Below are positions 58,301-64,000 of a stretch of 64,000 nucleotides of DNA, piece by piece (positions within the stretch are counted from its first letter, which is position 1; the number at the start of each line of letters is the position of its first letter). The notes beneath the pieces were generated by a model. It searched no databases. It saw only the letters and a list, made by a program, of their open reading frames with translations, and was not told the DNA's origin. The translations under genes were made by a program, and so were the position numbers. Source of the DNA: Mucor mucedo (taxonomy: Eukaryota; Mucoromycota; Mucoromycetes; Mucorales; Mucoraceae); NCBI RefSeq assembly GCF_025094135.1, contig NW_026252332.1, positions 186,001-250,000 on the forward strand. Direction: 5' to 3'.

Positions 58301-61095
58301 CCCATTTTCAACATGTGAAACATGTAATCTCCATATTGACAAAATCCAACTTACGTATCAACTTTAAGAAATCACACTTTGCTAAATCCGAAGTATATCT
58401 TTTAGGTTTTTCAATCTCTGCTAGAGGGCGAAGAATTGATACTCGCAAACTTTCCAATTTGGAATCGTTACCTCGCCCGGTTACATCCAAACAATGCCAG
58501 TCTTTCTTAGGTTTCGTTAACTATTTTAGACAGCACATTCCAAATGCGGCTATGCTAATGGCACCCATCGATTTCCTCCGATCACACGATGAGAAGAATA
58601 AAGGAAAAAGATTCGAATGGTCATCCATTCATGATATGCACTTTAATACTCTTAAACGTATCCTCGTCTCTGACATTGTACTAAGCCACCCTGACCTCAA
58701 TCATCCCTTCTGTATTGCAACAGATGCCTCTGATTTTGCGATTGGCTGTTCTTTATTTCAAGAATATAAGACTACAACAGCAGATGGAGATCCAAAGACT
58801 ATTATTAAACATATTGGGTTCTTTTCACGAAAATTATCTTCTAGTGAAGTTAGATATAGTTGCACCATGCGAGAAATGCTTGCCTGTGTTTTTGCGTTAA
58901 AACAATTTCACAAGTTCGTCTGGGGTACACACTTTACCTTATATAGCGATCATAAAGCACTTTCTTATCTCCATACCCAAAAACATTCCAACTCTATGAT
59001 GATCAAATGGCTAGACATAATATTAGATTATGACTTCAAAGTCGTCTATATTAAAGGTGTAGATAATATCTTACCTGATGCTTTATCCCGTTTGTATCCT
59101 CCGTCTGTTGATTCCAATCCAGATCATAGTAAACCTTTACGTATCACATCCCAAGGTAACAATCACGCGATTTCCGCCAACATCAATCTTAAGAAAAAAG
59201 CTTTGAGCGTTAGGTCTGTGCAAATTCCTGATTCAGTTATTAATGGATCTTCCACCCATTTACCTTCATTTCGTCAAAATGAACTTTACAAACGCGATCT
59301 CCAAGATTCACTTGGAAGTGTAAATGATGCTCACGTTGACGCAGTCTCCGTTTGTAGCAACTCCAACTCCATTCCCATCTCCATTTCCAATTCCAATTCA
59401 TATTCCAATTCTACTTCCATTCCAAACTCTATTCCCACCTCTGCGAGCAATTTATTTTATATCCAGAGTGGACAAAGCATCCATGCTGATTATTTAGTTG
59501 CACCCGAATCTGAAAGGAAATCACTTCTTGAAGATGCTCATAATAAAGTCGGTCATTATGGCGCTGAACAAATGGTTAAACGTCTTCACCAAGAAGGTAT
59601 TCATTGGCCTAAGCTGATTAATGACTGTATTGAGTTCATACGTAAATGCACTGAGTGTCAGAAACACAATATCCAGAAGAGAGGTTACCACCCCCTTCGC
59701 CCTATTTATAGTTATCTCCCAGGTGACCACTACGCCGTAGACCTTGGCGGACCTATAAATACTACATCGGTACGCGGAAATAATTATTTTCTTGTTATTG
59801 TTTGCGTTGCCACACGTTTTTGCGTTTTACGCCCTCTTCGAGACAAACGTAGTGATACTGTCATTACTGCTCTTGTTGAGGTCTTCTCTATCCTTGGCTT
59901 TCCATGTGGAGGTGTGCTTCAAAGTGATAATGGGTGCGATTTCCGCCACACTTTAGCCACTGACCTCGCCACAGCCATGGGTTTCGACCATCGTTTCATT
60001 ACCCCGATGCATGCAAGTGCCAACGGTATTAGCGAAAGATTTGTACAGTCTGTAAAACGATTACTTGCCAAAGCCACTCAGGGTGTAGGTAATGATTGGG
60101 ACTTACATCTCAACGCTGTCCAACTCGCTCTCAACAATCGTATTTCAAAGAGGTTGAATTCAACTCCTTTTTCATTGATGTTTGCCCGTAAAATGGCAGA
60201 GCCTTTTGGTTTCCGAAAAGTCGATAGCTCTGTACCACCTGAGCAGCGCAAACCTATTTCTCACGAAGAATTAATGAAGCGTATCGATTACATGGCCGAC
60301 ATTGTTTTTCCTGCTATTCATGCTAAAACAATGGCACAACTCGATCTTGAAAAAGCCAAGTTTGATAATAAACACCTGCTTGTTGACTATCCTGAGGGTA
60401 GTCATGTCATGGTTCGTTTACAAACGAAAGCTGGTCAATTAGCTCCTTCGTATGTTGGTCCATATTCTGTCGTAAGAAAGAATCGTGGAAATTCTTATAT
60501 TTTAAGAGATCATACTGGCGCTCTCATGCCTCGTAACTATACTTCCGTTGAACTTAAACTTATCTCCCAAGATGAGGTCATCGAACTTGATGATGAAGGA
60601 AATGAAATGAAAAGTTATGAGGTCGAAGCAATTTTAAATCATCGAGGAACTCCTAATAAAAGAGAATACCTTGTTCGATGGAAAAATTATAGCAGTGATT
60701 GGGATGAATGGATCAGTCAAGATCAATTCAATGCCACCGACACGCTACGTGATTATTGGAAAAAATTAGGCACTCCTTATAAACCTAAAAAATCTAATGT
60801 GATCACGAACTCTCCTACTTCCCTTATGTCCTTGAAAAAGAATCCTCCAGGTTCAGTTTCTACACTGATTAATTCTTTTACTGATAGTGGGTCTCCTGTT
60901 GATCAAAGTTCACGTTCTGAAAAGCCTGACACTCCAACTCGTGCATCCCCACGTCATCAAGTTCCCACCTTAGCCCCATCTTTTGATGTGCCTTCTCCGG
61001 TGAAGAATTCTAACAAACGTAAGAATTTAAATCCTGTGCATTCTATCCGTCGTTCTAAACGTCACTTGGTAGCCACATCCCCTAAATCAAATTAA
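55324..61095 (+). CDS. Gag-Pol polyprotein of a Ty3/Gypsy chromovirus, 1923 aa, intact
   Basis: One uninterrupted frame encodes all functions, so gag and pol are fused without a frameshift. Order: a Ser/Gly-rich N-terminus, then a gag-like helical region to about 420. A poly-Ser linker and basic KKRRMDD are followed by a CX2CX8HX3C zinc-knuckle-like motif (about 493-510). The aspartic protease has LDTGAQVS (about 652). Reverse transcriptase has FSTIDLKSAFSQF and FIDDI (about 980, both Asp present, F in place of the usual Y). RNase H has TDASDFAIG (about 1133). The integrase has an HHCC zinc finger (about 1406-1447) and the catalytic Asp, Asp and Glu in YAVDLGG, QSDNG and GISERF. A chromodomain (YEVEAILNHRG through LVRWKNYSSDWDEW, about 1767-1816) targets integration in this group. 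The first ATG is used. No disabling mutation seen, so the element could be autonomous. Confidence 0.97.
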   Translation: MNSPAPISGSNSGNSGSGSPLVSSPVVDANSPSGTAGNPGSSVSLSDAPSGTSGNSGSNGPATTDSQEKNDPMLIDFPELDSPSSSNTVHNTFDENAVQVLKRIGNCNARLAALFDREDSIMDLETTTMEEFNLREAKVRSLKHDITYWKNQLVDANLLYTSFKETSVSHISHLANVMKLDDSDKALTKPKDHSDIPAKEIPVFDVKYTDLDTNPDIHSTDDYSLKSFIRKFERAYKNYDVDVEVHWLFHLEASFENNDLYCNWFQQNFKAIGKGKKKSWSDAKKILEHRFDAAARLGLIKVNFMLHSMRQSSHEQLAEYMDRFGACLRAAKVHTHENFYFSVAFLSSLFTKEFQDKVQEKLYEYMKEQLYTMDSSMASKYATHNETQFYEFYSNFGRLGEALNHYLGNLESTLKEIQVKNSSSAKSSSSSSSSSPVSSSSSSNSSSRESNKKRRMDDKSESSKSSINFERLFDPTYVLNDQERTHMRKQLKCLSCRVARFTPDHLKECAERKKFLANKVSNHIDEPLTVLSTSIHEINTNSSSNCRTDNDHEEQPNVPLPILNDDNEFQAALLELDNFIIHDNDELNDTLNKNIFSIQINSSSTNCLNNNVSIFSNSVGDTNNPFHTNNVAYSPVTPIIINSVKTYATLDTGAQVSVMNKQFAIDNNIEFNKIEGSLLLANGTQIPRYQTSECLKIDYDGVDKQVLHKFDIIDNSILSLSNKILIGVDLMPKLSLHMVNVAYKFKDTVKEVDDSIDDHAYEPNVTPFGSEKEQIAFNLALTPYIEANKALNKNSFCNIPESVLHLPTPPDYHVHVRQYPIAYKLQPKVMEVINDWVADGIITRAPASAWNLPITVTLKKNHESGVTSSKDNVTKDDIRVVLDTRLLNKALPTINETQPLINDIFFTSMEGCVVFSTIDLKSAFSQFLVNPDDQIKTSFTGPDNLKYMHVGSPFGVSTISQLFSRVVLSLFKDLSYVRTFIDDICIMSRSLDSHFQHVKHVISILTKSNLRINFKKSHFAKSEVYLLGFSISARGRRIDTRKLSNLESLPRPVTSKQCQSFLGFVNYFRQHIPNAAMLMAPIDFLRSHDEKNKGKRFEWSSIHDMHFNTLKRILVSDIVLSHPDLNHPFCIATDASDFAIGCSLFQEYKTTTADGDPKTIIKHIGFFSRKLSSSEVRYSCTMREMLACVFALKQFHKFVWGTHFTLYSDHKALSYLHTQKHSNSMMIKWLDIILDYDFKVVYIKGVDNILPDALSRLYPPSVDSNPDHSKPLRITSQGNNHAISANINLKKKALSVRSVQIPDSVINGSSTHLPSFRQNELYKRDLQDSLGSVNDAHVDAVSVCSNSNSIPISISNSNSYSNSTSIPNSIPTSASNLFYIQSGQSIHADYLVAPESERKSLLEDAHNKVGHYGAEQMVKRLHQEGIHWPKLINDCIEFIRKCTECQKHNIQKRGYHPLRPIYSYLPGDHYAVDLGGPINTTSVRGNNYFLVIVCVATRFCVLRPLRDKRSDTVITALVEVFSILGFPCGGVLQSDNGCDFRHTLATDLATAMGFDHRFITPMHASANGISERFVQSVKRLLAKATQGVGNDWDLHLNAVQLALNNRISKRLNSTPFSLMFARKMAEPFGFRKVDSSVPPEQRKPISHEELMKRIDYMADIVFPAIHAKTMAQLDLEKAKFDNKHLLVDYPEGSHVMVRLQTKAGQLAPSYVGPYSVVRKNRGNSYILRDHTGALMPRNYTSVELKLISQDEVIELDDEGNEMKSYEVEAILNHRGTPNKREYLVRWKNYSSDWDEWISQDQFNATDTLRDYWKKLGTPYKPKKSNVITNSPTSLMSLKKNPPGSVSTLINSFTDSGSPVDQSSRSEKPDTPTRASPRHQVPTLAPSFDVPSPVKNSNKRKNLNPVHSIRRSKRHLVATSPKSN

Positions 61096-61253
61096 TTATA
61101 ATTTCTTTTGGTATCGGCTTCCTTTTTCTTTTTTTTATACCTACTCATCCGTTCTATAAGAATCGATGCTGTAAATTTTTTTTTTTTTCTGCTATTGAAA
61201 ATCGTTTCTTCTCTCGTTAAACTGCTTAAATGATTGAAGGGTAATTCTATTCT

Positions 61254-61265
61254 GGTTGGGGGCAA
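61254..61265 (+). promoter_or_regulatory. Candidate polypurine tract
   Basis: GGTTGGGGGCAA lies directly upstream of the 3' LTR, where plus-strand DNA synthesis is primed. It is G-rich but interrupted by pyrimidines, so the assignment rests on position. Confidence 0.5.
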
Positions 61266-61787
61266 TGTCGTATTTGACGCCTAAATAAATCGAATACAAT
61301 TACTATTTAATCTGTCTTGAGTTATAATATACTTCATATATGATAACAGACACAGTACCAGTTCTCATAATCTTCTAACTGGAAATCATACCCTACATTG
61401 GACCCCGGTTAGCTGATTTACTGCGGTTCCTTCTAGCACCTACGATGAGTAATCAAGTAATCCAATCATCGCACATATTGCTAAATGGATAAATGATTTC
61501 TCTGCTGGAAATTCCGGACATACAACCATAGGCTTACATAACTATAAATTATAAGCTATGTTTCATGTCGTTACTGATTTATATTTCAAATCCAACAATT
61601 CCCAGTCTCTGGAAATGTTTATTCGATCTACGCAGAAATTAATTGAAGTAATAATTTAATATAAAAGGACCTCTATTTTTATCATGACAAACTCTCCAAC
61701 TTATAATAAAGGATTAAAGAGTCTCATTTCTTTACTTGTTTATTTTTATCTTTTATTTTATTACCCTTTTATACTCAAATTATCACA
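61266..61787 (+). mobile_element. 3' LTR of Ty3/Gypsy element
   Basis: 522 bp, same ends and, by eye, same sequence as the 5' LTR. Followed by GGCCG (61788-61792), the right target-site duplication. Confidence 0.95.
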
Positions 61788-61939
61788 GGCCGTGCAGATT
61801 TGTGCTTGAATACAGAAATTCAGTTTCTGGAATATTACAGAAAATGATTTGAAAGTTTTGAATTGGTTATTAAAACTAATTCAAAGAGACTGGTACGTGT
61901 GGGCAGCTAGTGGCATTTAAAGAAAAAGCAGATATTATC

Positions 61940-61976
61940 GGGCGGGTACTGACTGTCGCTCCGTCGAAACCCGCCC
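61940..61976. repeat. GC-rich 8-bp stem
   Basis: GGGCGGGT (61940-61947) pairs exactly with ACCCGCCC (61969-61976). A related but degraded block lies at 54,704-54,752 on the far side of the retrotransposon. Confidence 0.6.
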
Positions 61977-62566
61977 AAATTTAACTTTGGACACTCAACC
62001 AGACCGGCAATAGTAGTGTCCGAAGCGACGACCGAAAATAATAAGCCGCGATAATTTACCACGTTTTAGCTGAAGGTCGCCTAACGTCTAAACTACTGTC
62101 CTCAGTTCGAATACAAAAATTCAGTTTGGGTATCATACAAACTGGCACATAACCACTAGTGTCGGAACTTTTCAATCTAGGGCTGAGTTCTCGCCAGTTT
62201 AAACAAAGCTCGCGCCGATTTTTGTACTAGTTCAAGCATTTAACATAACTCATTCTGATATAGTTTGGAAATAGCCACTTTAAAGTCAAGTTTCATACAT
62301 ACATGTAATGGTTTGTCCTCTTAATAATACTCTTTTCTTATTCCCTTATGTTGTATCGCAGATGTATTGAATCACAGAAACGATATATCTCCAATATTAG
62401 ATCTCAGTGGATAAACTGGAGATTAGAGTCGTGGATGAACGACTGACTAGTAATCCCGATTGGTTCTACTATTTGTAGTGATTACATCTAGAACAAATTA
62501 AAGTTTCTAGGATCCACCTCTTATTAGCAGAATAAACTTTCCCAAAGATAATCTTATTACTTAATA

Positions 62567-62862
62567 GTCATAAGACTCGTAAACAAATGACAATACAAAT
62601 ACACGTGACAGACCTAGAGGTCACTCATGGGTTTTTTTTTCTTCATTAATTTTGGAATATAATAGTTTCTAGCTTTAATGTTGTAAATAAGGATCATAAA
62701 ATGGAATGAAATCATTGAAAAGGATAATCAGTGAGTCAAAACTAAAATCTATTTTATTTTAAAATAAATAAAAGAAGAAAAAGACTCAGGAGTGACCCTC
62801 AGGTCTGCTGCTAGTATTTAGATAGTGATTTGTTTACAAATCGTATAAGGGAAAGTTAATTT
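62567..62862. mobile_element. Hairpin-type MITE, about 295 bp
   Basis: The two halves pair almost end to end: TAAACAAAT at 62,580 with ATTTGTTTA near 62,835; CAGACCTAGAGGTCACTC at about 62,610 with GAGTGACCCTCAGGTCTG at about 62,790; then TTTTTTCTTC with GAAGAAAAA. Axis near 62,715. No coding capacity. Ends and target duplication are not sharply defined. Confidence 0.7.
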
Positions 62863-63460
62863 TGCTAAGAGGAGATGTATTACATAATTTTAAGTTATTT
62901 TATTTGTTAATGCAAATGTTGCGTGTAAACCGCGTGTACGCGAGGTGACACACGATGGTTTTTTGAGCGGCTTTACTAAAGTAACTCACTAAGTAGTGCC
63001 TGTATAAACCAAGGTGTGGTGATCCACCTACTGTTGTTACTAATCACACCATAAAACAATATTAAAATTAAATCTCACTTCATCACCCCATACATTATTA
63101 CATCACAACACGAACTAATCTCTTATGCATTATATCATATCCAACTACAAGCACTATTTTAGTGCTGTGTAACTTATCCATCAAACTAAATTCATAATCC
63201 GATTTCTCTTAACATATATAAATATGCAAACTGATAGTATAGAACCCTCTCAATCTTTGAATCTACTTTTACTCTTAATAAAAACTTATAAGCAGTCTCA
63301 AAGTACTTTATTGTTTTTCTCTTTTAAAATCTTTTCGCAACTATCACTCACAAGGGATGTGTGTGCATACAATATTTAATTCGATCATTTTTTAGTCCTA
63401 TTCGATATGCACAACATTGCACCTTACCTTTATTGTTCCTTTTGCTCGTTTCTTTCTTTT

Positions 63461-64000
63461 TGTGGTATTTGACAAAATTATTACAATAGAAAAGTAACGA
63501 GACAAAAGCATATCTTTATTCGAGGTAAAAATAGACTAAAAGAACTCTGCTGCTATGAAATAATTGATCCTTTTTATATTGCACAACTCTCCTGAGTTTT
63601 TATGATGAGTCAACCTTTCTGGTTTTGGAATAGATCTATACTTTGTTTCCCGCCTTGGGTTAAATGAATACTACTCATTGGAATTGTTTCCAGTTAACGT
63701 TGTCCCATTTCAGTAGATCGGGAGTATGAGTATTTTAATAAATCCTTAGTATTACGAGACACTTATTTATCAGATCATGCAACGGCTACTGTGAAAGATG
63801 CATACTTGTTTGTCAAGTGTAATTGGCAATAGATCATAATAGTTGATCGTTTATTCATTATCTTTGTAATGAATAAAATACGATCCCGAATATAAAATGT
63901 CTTAACGATATTTGTATATTTGGTTGTAGAAGATAGGTATCCATTAATTCATACACTATTTCTTTATACTCTTTTTATCAGCAGTATAATTATATCAATA
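63461..64000. mobile_element. Partial inverted copy of the solo-LTR-like element
   Basis: Begins TGTGGTATTTGAC, the reverse complement of the end of the 40,477-41,318 element, and follows that element in reverse orientation to the window edge with roughly 85% identity by eye. Its other end is outside the window, so solo LTR versus full element cannot be decided. Confidence 0.7.

Larger units (their letters stand above)
61793..64000. other. Gene-free right end with repeats
   Basis: No coding gene recognised. Contains an 8-bp GC stem (61,940-61,976), two related direct segments (near 61,803 and 62,106, GAATACA(G/A)AAATTCAGTTT), a hairpin-type MITE (62,567-62,862) and a partial inverted copy of the solo-LTR-like element (from 63,461). 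Confidence 0.6.

Overview
The window looks like nuclear DNA of an early-diverging filamentous fungus, most likely Mucoromycota (Mucorales-like). The sequence is AT-rich. Genes carry short GT-AG introns of mostly 44-75 nt. The gene set (multi-HAMP group III histidine kinase, pentafunctional AROM, fungal-length Gln-dependent NAD synthetase) is fungal, and the spacers are full of decayed transposons. No species is named because nothing in the sequence fixes one.

Layout. 1-4835 (minus): 5' part of a sensor histidine kinase with an expanded HAMP array, cut by the window edge. 4836-12186: a transposon-littered spacer around one unrecognised minus-strand gene. 12187-26163 (plus): AROM, an unrecognised coiled-coil protein, a small TQT-motif protein, a membrane-anchored glycosyltransferase-like protein and pyruvate dehydrogenase E1 alpha. 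26765-29117 (minus): a MiaB/CDK5RAP1-type methylthiotransferase with an LYR-like C-terminal extension. 30090-31344 (plus): a G-protein alpha subunit whose stop codon abuts that of a convergent SASA-type esterase (31345-32610). 35300-37891 (plus): a cPLA2/patatin-type lipase, convergent with a small minus-strand ORF. 38214-46229: mostly repeats, namely a MITE, a solo-LTR-like element and a 2.6-kb imperfect palindrome, plus one small secreted-protein gene. 46230-48095 (plus): a 3-hydroxyisobutyryl-CoA hydrolase-like gene. 48182-50608 and 50732-53656 (minus): NAD synthetase and a SIM/Myb-like/WD40 protein. 54793-61787: a complete Ty3/Gypsy chromovirus with apparently identical 522-bp LTRs. 61793-64000: more repeats.

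How the genes fit together. There is no operon or obvious cluster. The mapped genes cover primary metabolism (aromatic amino acids, pyruvate, NAD, valine/acyl-CoA), signalling (histidine kinase, G alpha), tRNA modification and membrane lipid turnover. The most unusual items are the poly-HAMP array of at least 14 units, the methylthiotransferase-LYR fusion, a chromovirus whose gag start lies 9 nt from its LTR with no visible tRNA primer site, the giant palindrome, and a MITE family with nested inverted repeats and a 9-bp target duplication. Exon models were built by hand from splice signals and reading-frame continuity; no alignment or database search was run.
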